From an uncultured Mucilaginibacter sp. (GTDB taxonomy: Bacteria; Bacteroidota; Bacteroidia; Sphingobacteriales; Sphingobacteriaceae): a stretch of 64,000 nucleotides of DNA. Positions within the stretch are counted from its first letter, which is position 1; every line of letters starts with the position of its first letter. The notes under the pieces were generated by a model. It searched no databases. It was not told where the DNA came from and worked only from the letters and a program-made list of their open reading frames with translations. The stretch is from NCBI GenBank assembly GCA_903864275.1, contig CAIPFE010000005.1, forward strand, positions 16,624 through 80,623. Reading direction: 5' to 3'. The translations under genes were made by a program, and so were the position numbers. This document shows positions 32,417 through 41,741 of the stretch, one piece after another.

Positions 32417-33505
32417 TTAATTATTTACAATAAAAGTATTATTTATAGCAGCAGCGTTACAAATGGCAACCTGCTGGGCTACTTTTTTAGCCAAATCAAC
32501 AAATGCCCGGGCCATTATGTTGTCTTCTTCCAGCACGATGGGTTTCCCCGAATCGCCGGAGTCGCTTATCCCTTTCACCAAAGGAATTTCGCCCAAAAAC
32601 GGCACTTCCAGCTTTTCAGCAAGCTTCTGGCCACCACCTTGTCCAAAAATATAATACCTATTTTCAGGCAGTTCGGCTGGCGTAAAATACGACATGTTTT
32701 CAACTATGCCCAAAATGGGCACATTAATGGCATTCATCATAAACATACCTATCCCTTTTTTCGCATCGGCCAGGGCCACATTTTGCGGCGTAGTAACAAT
32801 TACGGCCCCGGTTACCGGGAAAGATTGCGTCACCGTGATGTGTATGTCGCCGGTTCCGGGCGGAAGGTCGACAACCAGGTAGTCAAGTTCGCCCCAGTCC
32901 GCATCGTTGAAAAGTTGTTTTACGGCTGTTGAAACCATAGGGCCCCGCCACGGCACCGGCTGGTTGGGATCGGTAAAAAAGCCTATTGACAATAACTTTA
33001 TCCCATATTTTTCAATTGGCTCGATCCGGCTTTTGCCATCAACATCCCTCGCCTTTGGCCTCGCGCCTTCCAATCCAAACATAATGGGGATGGACGGGCC
33101 GTAGATATCCGCATCGATCAAACCCACCTTCGCTCCTGTTTTTGCCAGGCCGAGTGCCAAGTTTACCGCTACGGTTGATTTGCCGACGCCACCTTTGCCC
33201 GAAGCCACCGCAATAATGTTTTTTACGCCGGGTACCCCCGTATTTTTTTGCGTGGTAACTTTCGACGCCATATCAATATGCACAATCGCTTCTTTGCTTA
33301 CAAAATACTTAATGGCATTGCGGCAGGCATTTTCTATCATCGCTTTAAGCGGGCAGGCAGGTGTGGTTAAAATAACCGAAAAGCTGATATGATCGCCATC
33401 TATGTGGACGTTCTGTATCATGTTGAGCGTAACCAGGTCTTTTTTAAGATCTGGCTCCTCAACATTGCTTAAGGCCTGTAAAACTTGTTCTTTGGTGATG
33501 GTCAT
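32417..33505 (-). CDS. Mrp/NBP35 family P-loop ATPase, Fe-S cluster carrier type
   Basis: 362 residues. N-terminal MIP18/DUF59 domain ([20 protein letters not shown], about 1-80), then an ATPase core with the deviant P-loop [11 protein letters not shown] (101-111), [24 protein letters not shown] and [11 protein letters not shown]. In most Mrp proteins a CPxC pair follows ENMSYF and carries the bridging 4Fe-4S cluster; here the segment is [20 protein letters not shown] with no Cys pair. Sequence otherwise typical. It is co-transcribed with the downstream Nfu-domain gene. Confidence 0.93.
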   Translation of the reverse strand: MTITKEQVLQALSNVEEPDLKKDLVTLNMIQNVHIDGDHISFSVILTTPACPLKAMIENACRNAIKYFVSKEAIVHIDMASKVTTQKNTGVPGVKNIIAVASGKGGVGKSTVAVNLALGLAKTGAKVGLIDADIYGPSIPIMFGLEGARPKARDVDGKSRIEPIEKYGIKLLSIGFFTDPNQPVPWRGPMVSTAVKQLFNDADWGELDYLVVDLPPGTGDIHITVTQSFPVTGAVIVTTPQNVALADAKKGIGMFMMNAINVPILGIVENMSYFTPAELPENRYYIFGQGGGQKLAEKLEVPFLGEIPLVKGISDSGDSGKPIVLEEDNIMARAFVDLAKKVAQQVAICNAAAINNTFIVNN

Positions 33506-33516
33506 AATATTTCAAA

Positions 33517-33524
33517 CAAAACTA
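33517..33524 (-). promoter_or_regulatory. Promoter -7 element of mrp
   Basis: TAGTTTTG on the minus strand, 11 bases before the mrp ATG. No TTG partner is visible. Confidence 0.5.
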
Positions 33525-33643
33525 CCTAAAACGTGTCGGATTAGTGTCATTTGAATGATAAAATGCAGTGTGGCAGGAGAAGGGCGCAGTCAGGAGCGGG
33601 GTGGGCAGAAAAATATTTTAAACACGCCAAATCCTTCGTGTAA

Positions 33644-34342
33644 TCAGGAAAATTCGGGCTTTCCCGCTTCTTTATTAAATTTACGCTTATATTTTTTAAC
33701 CAGCAGGGTGATCATCGTGCCGCCGATCGCCCCGGGGAGTATCCAAACCAGTAATGGAGGAAGAAAATGGACATTCACTACGCAAAAGGCAGTAAAAGTT
33801 GCAATATAAGCGCTCAGCATCCTGATAAAGTGATTGAAAAACCAATGCATTTTTTGAGGAGAGGCGGTTGATGAAAAACTCTTTACCTCGGCCTGCGCGG
33901 CGCTGCCCAGTGCTGCGCCGAAAACAAGATAAAGTATCCCCAAAAATACCCCGGCATGATGCATAAGTGAGAAAACAAGGATATACCCGCCATAAATAAA
34001 CATTAATGATGATACAATGAGCGTAAGCCAAGCCACCAGCCTGTCGGCAAAAAGTGATTGCAAATCCCTGCGGTGAAGTGTTACGGACCTTACCCCGCTA
34101 AAGGTGAAGTAAAAACCCAGCATACCTATACACAGCAAAAATTGCAGGAAAGGTTTTTCGGGATGAAGCAAAAACAGCCCAAGTGTAGTGCCTGAAACGC
34201 CGTACATCGCCCGCGCATATATTTTGCCTGCTGAGCGGTGAAGCTTTCCGCCTTTTTGTGCAACCATCGGTACTATGCCCACAGTTAGCGCAGTAAAACC
34301 GCAAATAATATGAACGATCAGGATAACCGTGTGAATCTCCAA
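33644..34342 (-). CDS. DUF2306-like multipass membrane protein
   Basis: 232 residues, about seven hydrophobic helices. N-terminal pattern HIICGFTALTVGIVPMVAQK followed by KLHRSAGKIYARAM is typical of DUF2306 predicted membrane proteins (HxxxGxxAL, KGxxxHRxxGKxY). The function is unknown. The start seems to be TTG at 34342, because no in-frame ATG lies before the first helix. Confidence 0.7.
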   Translation of the reverse strand: MEIHTVILIVHIICGFTALTVGIVPMVAQKGGKLHRSAGKIYARAMYGVSGTTLGLFLLHPEKPFLQFLLCIGMLGFYFTFSGVRSVTLHRRDLQSLFADRLVAWLTLIVSSLMFIYGGYILVFSLMHHAGVFLGILYLVFGAALGSAAQAEVKSFSSTASPQKMHWFFNHFIRMLSAYIATFTAFCVVNVHFLPPLLVWILPGAIGGTMITLLVKKYKRKFNKEAGKPEFS

Positions 34343-34505
34343 TGTTGGGTAATTGTTTAATGCACAATTTAGCCATGTAAATTCACATCTGATTTAAAAA
34401 CCTGATGAAGTGTTTATAAACGGCGCTGAATGGTTAATTTATCGAATCAAGTTAAACTTTAGCCATCGGATCGATTAACGAACCATTAGCCGTATAGATT
34501 TTTAA

Positions 34506-34607
34506 GTTACCAGCAAAGAATTGACTGTTGAGGATCAAAAAAGGGTCAGTGATTATATCAAACAAGAAAAGAAAAATCAATTGGGTCAAAAATCCGAGAA
34601 ATTATGA
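34506..34607 (+). pseudogene. Possible gene remnant, C-terminal end of an unknown protein
   Basis: A stretch open for 33 codons after a stop at 34503, with no start codon, reads like real protein: ELTVEDQKRVSDYIKQEKKN followed by QLGQKSEKL and TGA. Upstream bases read sensibly in another frame (GSINEPLAV, near 34462-34490), as expected after a frameshift. It may be the decayed end of a lost gene. Source family not recognised. Confidence 0.35.
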
Positions 34608-34617
34608 ATATAAAAAA

Positions 34618-35250
34618 TTATTGAGGTCTTTTATTATTGATCTTCCCGGCTTCTTCCAGCTCCGCATCCATCTGGTCGTCAAATTTAAATCGGTATAATA
34701 CCCAATCGTTTTTGGGCTTATAAAACATAAAAGTGAAGCGGATAGGCTGGTTTTCGTGTTTTACCAGGTAGCTGTAAAAAACCAGGCTTGTGGAGGCTGT
34801 TTTCTGCACGATCAGTTCATGGCCAATATATTTCCCGATAGTTTGCCGCAAAGCGTCCAGCTTGCTTTTCAGCGTGGCAATCTGTGTGGTGTCGGTAAAT
34901 AATTTATTGGTGCCGAAAAGGTAATCTATAGCGGGGCTGGTGCCGCCATCTTTATATTTTTTAAAAAAGGTGTCTAACAAAGCTACAGTACTTTTAAATC
35001 CGGGTGCTGCTACTTTAGCGGGTTTCGCATCCGTGGCCGGTTCATCTGATTTTGTATCCGCGGCCGGTTTAGCCGTTTTTGTATCTGTGGTTGATTTAGC
35101 TGTTTTTGTGGATTTGCCCGCTTTAGTTGTTTTTGCGTCTGTAGCAGGTTTATCAGTACTTTGTGAACTTGCGTAAAGCGAGCAGCAGCATATCATGCCA
35201 ATGATCAAAAGCGACCTGGTGAAAAAGTTATTGGTACTTAAATATTTCAT
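34618..35250 (-). CDS. Secreted low-complexity protein with conserved C-terminal domain
   Basis: 210 residues. A signal peptide (LLIIGMICCCSLYASS) is followed by a Lys/Thr/Ala/Asp-rich low-complexity region (about 30-75, units like KPATDAKT and TAKSTTD). Residues 80-205 form a folded domain beginning STVALLDTFFKKYKDGGTSP and ending YRFKFDDQMDAELEEAGKIN. The second part is unknown to me. The cysteine cluster before the cut could be a lipobox-like site, but this is unclear. Confidence 0.6.
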   Translation of the reverse strand: MKYLSTNNFFTRSLLIIGMICCCSLYASSQSTDKPATDAKTTKAGKSTKTAKSTTDTKTAKPAADTKSDEPATDAKPAKVAAPGFKSTVALLDTFFKKYKDGGTSPAIDYLFGTNKLFTDTTQIATLKSKLDALRQTIGKYIGHELIVQKTASTSLVFYSYLVKHENQPIRFTFMFYKPKNDWVLYRFKFDDQMDAELEEAGKINNKRPQ

Positions 35251-35260
35251 GAGCTTTGTT

Positions 35261-35382
35261 TTGATTAGTTTAAAGTTGATTAAGTTGGATTGAGTTGATT
35301 AAGTTACGCATTTAATTTTTTAAACCCACTGAGGAACAACCACTCACTTAATCAACCACTCACCTAATCAACTATTTAACCA
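35261..35382. repeat. Inverted word array, GTTGATTAAGTTG type
   Basis: Left arm 35261-35305 holds TTGATTAGTTTAAAGTTGAT and further GTTGATTAAG words. Right arm 35337-35382 (AACCACTCACTTAATCAACC and so on) is their inverted version and runs over the last codons of pdhB. The same word recurs at 52387, 60669 and 63206. Confidence 0.75.
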
Positions 35383-36355
35383 CATACATCACTTCCTTAA
35401 CCGCTTTAATCACTCTTTCAGGGTTCGGGAGGTATTCCTGTATCAGGGTTGGTGCGTATGGCAGGGGAACATCTCCGCCCATGATGCGTAATACCGGGGC
35501 GTCTAAATAATCGAACGCGTCTTTTTGCACTTTAAAGGCAACCTCGGTAGCTATGGAGCCTAATGGCCAGCTTTCTTCAACAATCACCAAACGGTTTGTT
35601 TTTTTAACGGATGCGATAACCGTATCATAATCAATCGGGCGAACAGTACGCAGGTCGATCACTTCGGCGTGGATGCCTTCTTTTTCAAGTTCGGAGGCAG
35701 CGGCGTTAACCACTTTCATTATCTTTCCAAAGCCTACCAGGGTAACATCAGCGCCTGATTTTGTGATATGGGCCTTGCCAAGGGGTATATAGTAAGTTTC
35801 TTCCGGCACTTCGCCTTTATCGCCATACATTAGCTCCGACTCCATAAAAATAACCGGGTCGGGATCAATAATAGATGATTTTAACAAGCCTTTTGCATCA
35901 GCCGGGTTTGAAGGTACAACCACTTTTAAACCGGGGCAATTGGCATACCAGCTTTCAAAACACTGGCTGTGCTGCGAGCTGAGCATTCCGGCATTGCCGG
36001 TCGGACCGCGGAACACGATGGGAACCGAGAACTGCCCGCCGCTCATCGACATAATTTTGGCCGCGCCGTTAATGATCTGGTCGATGGCCACTAACGAAAA
36101 GTTAAAGGTCATAAACTCGATGATGGGGCGTAAACCATTCATAGCCGAGCCGATACCTATACCGGCGAAACCAGCTTCAGAGATGGGGGTATCAATTACG
36201 CGCCTGGCGCCAAATTCGTCCAGCATGCCCTGGCTAACCTTGTAAGCGCCGTTGTATTGGGCAACTTCTTCGCCCATCAGGTATATTTTATCATCCTTGC
36301 GCATTTCTTCAACCATGGCTTCCCGAAGCGCTTCTCTGAATTGTATTTCTCTCAT
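35372..36355 (-). CDS. pdhB: Pyruvate dehydrogenase E1 component, beta subunit
   Basis: 327 residues from ATG 36355; MREIQFREALREAMVEEMRK is the standard N-terminus, and a longer start at 36388 would precede the promoter. Contains the thiamine-diphosphate-domain motif FMTFNFSLVAIDQIINGAAK, the heterodimer segment VFRGPTGNAGMLSSQHSQ and the C-terminal transketolase domain VIDLRTVRPIDYDTVIASVK. It works with E1-alpha, E2 and E3 to make acetyl-CoA. The alpha subunit is not in the window. The last codons lie inside an inverted repeat arm. Confidence 0.95.
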   Translation of the reverse strand: MREIQFREALREAMVEEMRKDDKIYLMGEEVAQYNGAYKVSQGMLDEFGARRVIDTPISEAGFAGIGIGSAMNGLRPIIEFMTFNFSLVAIDQIINGAAKIMSMSGGQFSVPIVFRGPTGNAGMLSSQHSQCFESWYANCPGLKVVVPSNPADAKGLLKSSIIDPDPVIFMESELMYGDKGEVPEETYYIPLGKAHITKSGADVTLVGFGKIMKVVNAAASELEKEGIHAEVIDLRTVRPIDYDTVIASVKKTNRLVIVEESWPLGSIATEVAFKVQKDAFDYLDAPVLRIMGGDVPLPYAPTLIQEYLPNPERVIKAVKEVMYVVK

Positions 36356-36385
36356 CGTATTGTTAAATGATATTTTTTGCGAACG

Positions 36386-36415
36386 CAAATATAATCAATG
36401 AAGTGTGATTTGCAA
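36386..36415 (-). promoter_or_regulatory. Promoter of pdhB (TTG-19-TATATTTG)
   Basis: On the minus strand, TTG (36415-36413) and TATATTTG (36393-36386) are 19 bases apart, an exact Bacteroidota promoter. It lies upstream of 36355 but overlaps an alternative start at 36388, so the shorter start is favoured. Confidence 0.7.
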
Positions 36416-36528
36416 TTTGCGGCGTTAATAGCGCAAGGTTTTTACATTTTTTGGCAAAACGTGCCTATTGTTATCAATGTTTGGTAAAATTATGTTGCAT
36501 GCCAGCAAATTATACTTAATTTAGTTTA

Positions 36529-37977
36529 ATGAAGCTTAAGCCTGTAATTTTACTTCTTTTGTTCAACGTTTTTGTCGCTAAAGCTCAAAAATCGATCATC
36601 ATTAATATTGAAGATTTGAAAAGGCCCGCAGAAAAACTCCGGGTTGATTCATACCAAACAATACTTGAAGATTTGATTCAAAGCTATAATGATAAAAATA
36701 GTTATGAAGACGAATACAAGCATGTCAAACCCCAGTTTAACATCGTAGCTAAAAGTGCTATAGATGATAAATTAGTGAATTTAGGATATCATCCTTTCTT
36801 TGAGGGGATGTATCATGCATACGCAGAGCACCGGCCCTTTACCTTATCGCCAGATATGATTTGGTTATTAATATGCCAAGGCTTTTCCCAGCATGTAAAT
36901 AATAATTCAGAAAGCCTGCGGCACCTATTTGTCGATTTTAATGGCAAAGTTTCCTTGATTGTACGTACTAATAAAATTTCGCTTGATAACCCTAACAGTC
37001 CCTGGCAGGACGTATTTTCGCAATTTAGCGATCAAATAAGTAATAATACCGGCAAACAACTCGCTGAAACATTAACTGCTGATTTTACCACAACAACTCC
37101 GATTACAAAAATTGCTTCCCAAATAACTTTAATGGATGCGATGAAGTCATACTTTGAATTTATAGTGATAAGAATTGGATGTGGTATACCAAAAATAACC
37201 CTTGAAGGAACCGAAGATGACTGGCAGAAGGTTTTAGCCAAAACCGAGGCATTACGAAAATATGACTTGGACTGGTGGGTTGATGAAATGGAACCGGTTT
37301 TAAAAAAAATCATAGCGGCTTCACGGGGAGAGGAAGACAAATCCTTTTGGCGTAGTATGTTTAAATATCATTCAGGTGTTGCATGTGGCCCTCCGGCTAT
37401 GGCCAATGGTTGGATCGTTAAGTTTTTTCCCTATGACAAACGCGGAAGTAGAAATAACCTTGATTCTGTATCTCTGAAGAATGGGCTACCTGATGAGCTT
37501 GTTAAAGTTGATTTAAAATTTGAGGATGGAGATGGCAAAGGTAATTTTATTACAACCCCCCTGGAGCTATGGGCGGGTTTTGTTGGCTTGAAACAAGATG
37601 ACAAAACTTTTGACTTAAAACCTGTGATCGGCTGGATGATACGAAAGAAAAGTACAGATAATAAGGATTTATTGATGGCCAAGCTAAAAGATGAAAATAT
37701 CATCACGAATAATCCATACGGAGGAATTGTGATAAGTGCAAAAACAGTACCTGACGAAATAATGGAAATTGGCCCAATACACACCTTGATGATATTTTTT
37801 GCCGATGACATTCGAATACCCGATGAAATGGGTAAGGTTAAAATAGAAAAGTTTGAAATGCGCGGCAAAATAGATGAAGCAGGGATAGCCAGGATCTGTA
37901 AGTTATTCCCCAATACTGCCCTTATTATTAATGATAAACAATACACAGGCGGAAAACCTTTTGAGGGGATTAGATAA
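36529..37977 (+). CDS. DUF4419 family secreted protein
   Basis: 482 residues with a signal peptide (VILLLLFNVFVAKAQ). Family text: HAYAEHRPFTLSPDMIWLLI, CQGFSQHVNN and WIVKFFPYDKRG are characteristic of DUF4419, found in bacteria and fungi, with unknown function. The gene stands alone and its composition is slightly AT-richer than the neighbours. An additional conserved block (GPPAMANGWIV) lies in the centre. Confidence 0.8.
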   Translation: MKLKPVILLLLFNVFVAKAQKSIIINIEDLKRPAEKLRVDSYQTILEDLIQSYNDKNSYEDEYKHVKPQFNIVAKSAIDDKLVNLGYHPFFEGMYHAYAEHRPFTLSPDMIWLLICQGFSQHVNNNSESLRHLFVDFNGKVSLIVRTNKISLDNPNSPWQDVFSQFSDQISNNTGKQLAETLTADFTTTTPITKIASQITLMDAMKSYFEFIVIRIGCGIPKITLEGTEDDWQKVLAKTEALRKYDLDWWVDEMEPVLKKIIAASRGEEDKSFWRSMFKYHSGVACGPPAMANGWIVKFFPYDKRGSRNNLDSVSLKNGLPDELVKVDLKFEDGDGKGNFITTPLELWAGFVGLKQDDKTFDLKPVIGWMIRKKSTDNKDLLMAKLKDENIITNNPYGGIVISAKTVPDEIMEIGPIHTLMIFFADDIRIPDEMGKVKIEKFEMRGKIDEAGIARICKLFPNTALIINDKQYTGGKPFEGIR

Positions 37978-38086
37978 ATATCGGTTTCCCTTAAATGGCG
38001 AAATCATCATAAGGGCCGTAAAAAAATTTGTATTATAAAATATCCTGCCTAAAGGAGACGGCACTAAAAAACTCTCCTATTCCCCC

Positions 38087-38113
38087 GAACTATGAACCAT
38101 GAACTATGAACTA
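38087..38113 (+). repeat. 7-mer array GAACTAT before serS
   Basis: Four tandem copies of GAAC(T/C)AT (GAACTATGAACCATGAACTA and following bases) end five bases before the serS -7 element. No inverted arm was seen. Confidence 0.65.
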
Positions 38114-38117
38114 ATTA

Positions 38118-38125
38118 TATCTTTG
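38118..38125 (+). promoter_or_regulatory. Promoter -7 element of serS
   Basis: TATCTTTG, 16 bases before the serS ATG. Confidence 0.5.
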
Positions 38126-38141
38126 CCAAAAAATAACACCG

Positions 38142-39413
38142 ATGCTGCAAGTTAATTATATCCGCGATAACAGGGAACAGGTTTTAGATCGTTTGGCTGT
38201 GAAGAATTTTAAACAGCCCCTGCTGGTTGATGAAATTATTCAACTGGATGATAAACGCCGTCAAACACAAACCAACCTTGACAATAGCTCGGCCGAAGCA
38301 AATGCTGCTGCGAAACAGGTGGGGGAATTGATGCGCGCCGGAAACAAGGCTGAGGCTGAAGTACTTAAATCAAAAACCGGCACCTGGAAGGAAGATATAA
38401 AACGGATTGGCGAGCAATTGGCTGCAATTGAAGATGAGCTTTATCAAAAGCTCGTGCTGCTGCCAAACCTGCCGCATAGTTCCGTGCCCAAAGGCACTAC
38501 GCCCGAAGAAAATGAAGTGGTGCTTGAAAACGGCGCTAAACCGGAGTTGCCCCAAAATGCACTGCCGCATTGGGAACTGGCTGCCAAATATAACCTGATA
38601 GATTTTGAGCTTGGGGTTAAAATAACCGGCGCAGGTTTCCCGGTGTACAAAAATAAAGGGGCTAAACTGCAGCGCGCTTTGATCAGCTTTTTTTTGGATG
38701 AAGCCGAAAAAGCAGGGTATAGTGAAGTAATGCTGCCGCTGATGGTTAACGAGGCATCCGCGTTCGGCACAGGCCAGCTGCCGGATAAAGAGGGGCAGAT
38801 GTATTTTGTGGGAAACGATAACTTATACCTGATCCCAACAGCAGAAGTACCTATTACCAATATGTACCGGGATGTGATTTTAAAAGCGGATGAACTGCCG
38901 GTAAAAAACTGTGGTTATACGCCATGTTTCCGCAGGGAGGCCGGCTCTTACGGCGCCCATGTGCGCGGGCTAAACCGTTTGCACCAGTTTGATAAGGTGG
39001 AGATAGTGCAGGTGACGCATCCCGATCAATCATACCAGGTTCATGAACAAATGTGCCTGCACGTACAGGGACTATTGGAAAAATTGGGACTGCCCTACCG
39101 CGTTTTACGTTTATGCGGGGGCGATATGAGCTTTGCATCCGCATTAACCCACGATATGGAAACCTGGAGCGCGGCCCAGCAACGCTGGCTGGAGGTATCG
39201 TCGGTATCGAACTTTGAGACTTTTCAGAGCAACCGGTTAAAACTTCGTTTCCGTAATGCCGAAGGTAAAACGCAATTGGCCCATACGCTTAACGGCAGCG
39301 CGCTTGCTTTGCCCCGGATAGTAGCAACATTGCTGGAAAATAACCAAACCGAAACTGGTATTAAGATACCAGAAGTGCTTGTACCTTATACTAAATTTGA
39401 GTGGATAACCTGA
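38142..39413 (+). CDS. serS: Seryl-tRNA synthetase
   Basis: 423 residues, class II synthetase charging tRNA-Ser. N-terminal coiled-coil arm (about 27-105), then class II motif 2 (TPCFRREAGSYGAHVRGLNR) and motif 3 (LAHTLNGSALALPRIVATLL) with the expected catalytic residues. Standard length. An array of 7-mers lies just upstream of the promoter. Confidence 0.97.
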   Translation: MLQVNYIRDNREQVLDRLAVKNFKQPLLVDEIIQLDDKRRQTQTNLDNSSAEANAAAKQVGELMRAGNKAEAEVLKSKTGTWKEDIKRIGEQLAAIEDELYQKLVLLPNLPHSSVPKGTTPEENEVVLENGAKPELPQNALPHWELAAKYNLIDFELGVKITGAGFPVYKNKGAKLQRALISFFLDEAEKAGYSEVMLPLMVNEASAFGTGQLPDKEGQMYFVGNDNLYLIPTAEVPITNMYRDVILKADELPVKNCGYTPCFRREAGSYGAHVRGLNRLHQFDKVEIVQVTHPDQSYQVHEQMCLHVQGLLEKLGLPYRVLRLCGGDMSFASALTHDMETWSAAQQRWLEVSSVSNFETFQSNRLKLRFRNAEGKTQLAHTLNGSALALPRIVATLLENNQTETGIKIPEVLVPYTKFEWIT

Positions 39414-39434
39414 TAAAAGGTAACGGGATTCGGG

Positions 39435-39845
39435 TTATTGAAAGGAAGCGTTTACCAGCAGATCGGTAACGGCAGAGTCGAAGATTGATTTAACGTGGTT
39501 AATGGCGGCTTTTGTGTGGTTGTGCAATTCATCTTTGTAGATGACGTGGTTAACGCCCAGCACCTGGAGGAAGGTGTCAATTTTTCTGTTGGGGCTGCTC
39601 TTAAAGCAGCATATCTTAATTTTATTGTAGTAAGGATTTGTGCGGATGCGGCGCAATATTTTTTCCATATCGTCACTCAGGTAATCATAATCAAATACGA
39701 TCATATTTGGGGCCATCTCATAAATAGCTGGAAAAACACGATCGGCGGAAGTGATGTGTTTGATCTGTTTATGGCTGTTTAACAGCTGTACCGAAAATAT
39801 ATTGGGGGCAACCAATAACACTCTTTCGAATTTATGGTATATCAT
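39435..39845 (-). CDS. Degenerate receiver-domain protein, copy A
   Basis: 136 residues. The strand/helix order of a response-regulator receiver is visible: VLLVAPNIF (beta1), MIVFDYDYL (beta3), IKICCFKSS (beta4) and HVIYKDEL (beta5 with the conserved Lys). The acidic pair after beta1 that binds Mg is replaced by Ala-Pro, so phosphorylation is doubtful. There is no output domain. The protein is paralogous to the gene at 40108. Probably a pseudo-receiver interacting with partner proteins; inference from fold pattern only. Confidence 0.65.
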   Translation of the reverse strand: MIYHKFERVLLVAPNIFSVQLLNSHKQIKHITSADRVFPAIYEMAPNMIVFDYDYLSDDMEKILRRIRTNPYYNKIKICCFKSSPNRKIDTFLQVLGVNHVIYKDELHNHTKAAINHVKSIFDSAVTDLLVNASFQ

Positions 39846-40107
39846 GATCGATCAATTAGGGAGGGTTAGCACAATATTTATTTTCTCAAATTGCTGTACA
39901 TAAGTAGGTTTAATGATAAATTATAAAAACATCCGAAATCCCTTTTACGAAAAGGATAATAAAAGGTTACAATTTTTTTTTTGATTTGTTAGCCTATTTT
40001 GTGGCTGATTTTTTGATGCAGAAAGGAGCGCCAGGGCAGCACAAAAGCACCGGGAAATAAAATAAAAATTAAGGAATTACAAATGCTTGGGAAATATCAT
40101 TGCGACA

Positions 40108-40521
40108 TTAATTAGAAACTGCTCCAATCCATTTCAAAATTGACGAATCAAGCACGGCATTAAAATTATTGACCAGTTTTTTGCTCTTCGAAGCATTCAC
40201 CAGGTCTTCCTGGTAGATGAGGTAATCAACGCCAAGCGCTTTTAGCAAGCCATCTGTTTTTTCGTGCGGCCCGCTTTTATAGCAGCAAATTTTCAGCTTA
40301 TCGTAAAAGGTATTGTTGTTGATGCGGCGGAGGATTTTTTCAAGGTCTTTCCCTACGAATTCGTAATCGAATACGACCATTTCGGGGTTTAGTTCGTTGA
40401 GCGAAGGGAAAACACTGCCAACTGACGAAATGCGCATTACATTTTTATGGTTAGTTAATAACGCATCCGGAAAAACTTCGGGTGCCACCAAAAGTACTTT
40501 ATTATAGCGTGTACGGATCAT
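40108..40521 (-). CDS. Degenerate receiver-domain protein, copy B
   Basis: 137 residues from ATG 40521 (an upstream start would add a hydrophobic, probably untranslated stretch). It shares the full pattern of copy A: VLLVAPEVF, MVVFDYEFV, LKICCYKSG, and YLIYQEDL, with LEKILRRI between. Again no acidic pair follows beta1. The spacing (263 bases) and similar order suggest a duplication. In copy B the conserved Lys of beta5 is Gln, making this the more degenerate copy. Confidence 0.65.
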   Translation of the reverse strand: MIRTRYNKVLLVAPEVFPDALLTNHKNVMRISSVGSVFPSLNELNPEMVVFDYEFVGKDLEKILRRINNNTFYDKLKICCYKSGPHEKTDGLLKALGVDYLIYQEDLVNASKSKKLVNNFNAVLDSSILKWIGAVSN

Positions 40522-40886
40522 GCCATGGTTTATCAGGGATATAAATATATAATGTATTATCCACATTGTCAAGCACTTATTGATCAATGCGCAACAAAAT
40601 ATAAATTTAATATTGTGTTAACGGGGATGACTGAAAATCCGGTAAAATCTTTAATCTGTGAAATAAAATTTCTTCAAAATAAGTATTTATTTCTCTAAAC
40701 ATTATACTTGAGCTACTATAACATTTACAAGGGGGCTGTAAGGCTACAAAAAATCCTTGAAGCAAGATTTTCAGGTTGTTGAGATTTAAAATTCTTCTTA
40801 AAACGGGCGATTTATTTACAAAAATTGCAATGCCCCAACGGCCACGCTTGAAAATATCCGGAAATAATCAGGTTATGGTTGGAAGT
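40522..40886. other. AT-rich gene-free interval
   Basis: 365 bases upstream of receiver copy B and downstream of the SIMPL gene. No convincing coding frame, hairpin or array is seen; mostly AT-rich sequence. Confidence 0.6.
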
Positions 40887-41573
40887 TTAGTTAACAATTT
40901 CAAAAACAGCGTTTATCTGGAAACTTAATTTTATTTTTTTAAAATCAATATCCGAATCGGCTACCTGCGCCTTTGCACTAAATAACACGGCCCTGTTAGC
41001 AATAAAGCCCTGGTTATTGCCATTGTCAACTTCGGTAATATCAATAACGCCGCCCAGTTTTTCGCCGATACTATTTAATAAATAGGTGGCTTTATCTTTT
41101 GCAGCCAATAGCGCCTGTATTTTCAGATCATGTTTTAATTCGGTGATCTTTGAGTAATCGTAGCTGTCGATATTGGTTGATTGTATGCCTTTCGGATCAA
41201 CCCCGCTCAACACCCGGTTAAATTTATCCAGGTCGTGAAACCGGATGCCATATTGCTTGGCCGCCAAAAAATCGGGATCTTTTTTCTTCTGGTAATAATT
41301 ATTGTATGCCGAAAGGTTATTGATAGTGAAATCGTCTTTCGGGATACCCGCGTCCTTCACGGCATTTTCCAGTTGGTTTTCCAGCGCGTCAATGGTTATT
41401 TTGTTTTTGCCGTTCATATACTCCTGTAAAGAAATGGACACATTAATGATATCGGGGGTAACTTCCTGTTCAGCGGTACCGCTCACTTCAATTTTCCGGC
41501 GAAGGTCCACGCTTTGGGCAAATGTATTGCAGGTAAAAGCAAGCAATGTTGCCAGTAAAAATAATTTTTTCAT
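40887..41573 (-). CDS. SIMPL domain (DUF541) periplasmic protein
   Basis: 228 residues with a signal peptide (LLATLLAFTCNTFAQS). The rest matches the SIMPL/DUF541 family: RKIEVSGTAEQEVTPDIINV at the start, a central ALLAAKDKATYLLNSIGEKL helix and an LSFQINAVFEI C-terminus. Family members are periplasmic or signalling-associated; the molecular role is not established. Single gene. Confidence 0.88.
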   Translation of the reverse strand: MKKLFLLATLLAFTCNTFAQSVDLRRKIEVSGTAEQEVTPDIINVSISLQEYMNGKNKITIDALENQLENAVKDAGIPKDDFTINNLSAYNNYYQKKKDPDFLAAKQYGIRFHDLDKFNRVLSGVDPKGIQSTNIDSYDYSKITELKHDLKIQALLAAKDKATYLLNSIGEKLGGVIDITEVDNGNNQGFIANRAVLFSAKAQVADSDIDFKKIKLSFQINAVFEIVN

Positions 41574-41741
41574 TGTATAATGTTAAAAAAGGGTAGAAAT
41601 ACTGACGAAGATAAAGTTTAATTTGTATAGTTAAGAAGTCCGGCAATGCCGGGGTTTTAATTTTAATCAGGTTTTTATCGCTGCAGACAATAAATAGTGT
41701 AATAGTCATCAATTAGTACTAAGTTTAAGAAAAAAAATATT

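Noticed and set aside
41639..41664. Terminator at the CCGGCAATGCCGG hairpin
   Set aside because: The stem is short, and it lies upstream of the SIMPL gene rather than after a gene end on the plus strand; left unassigned.
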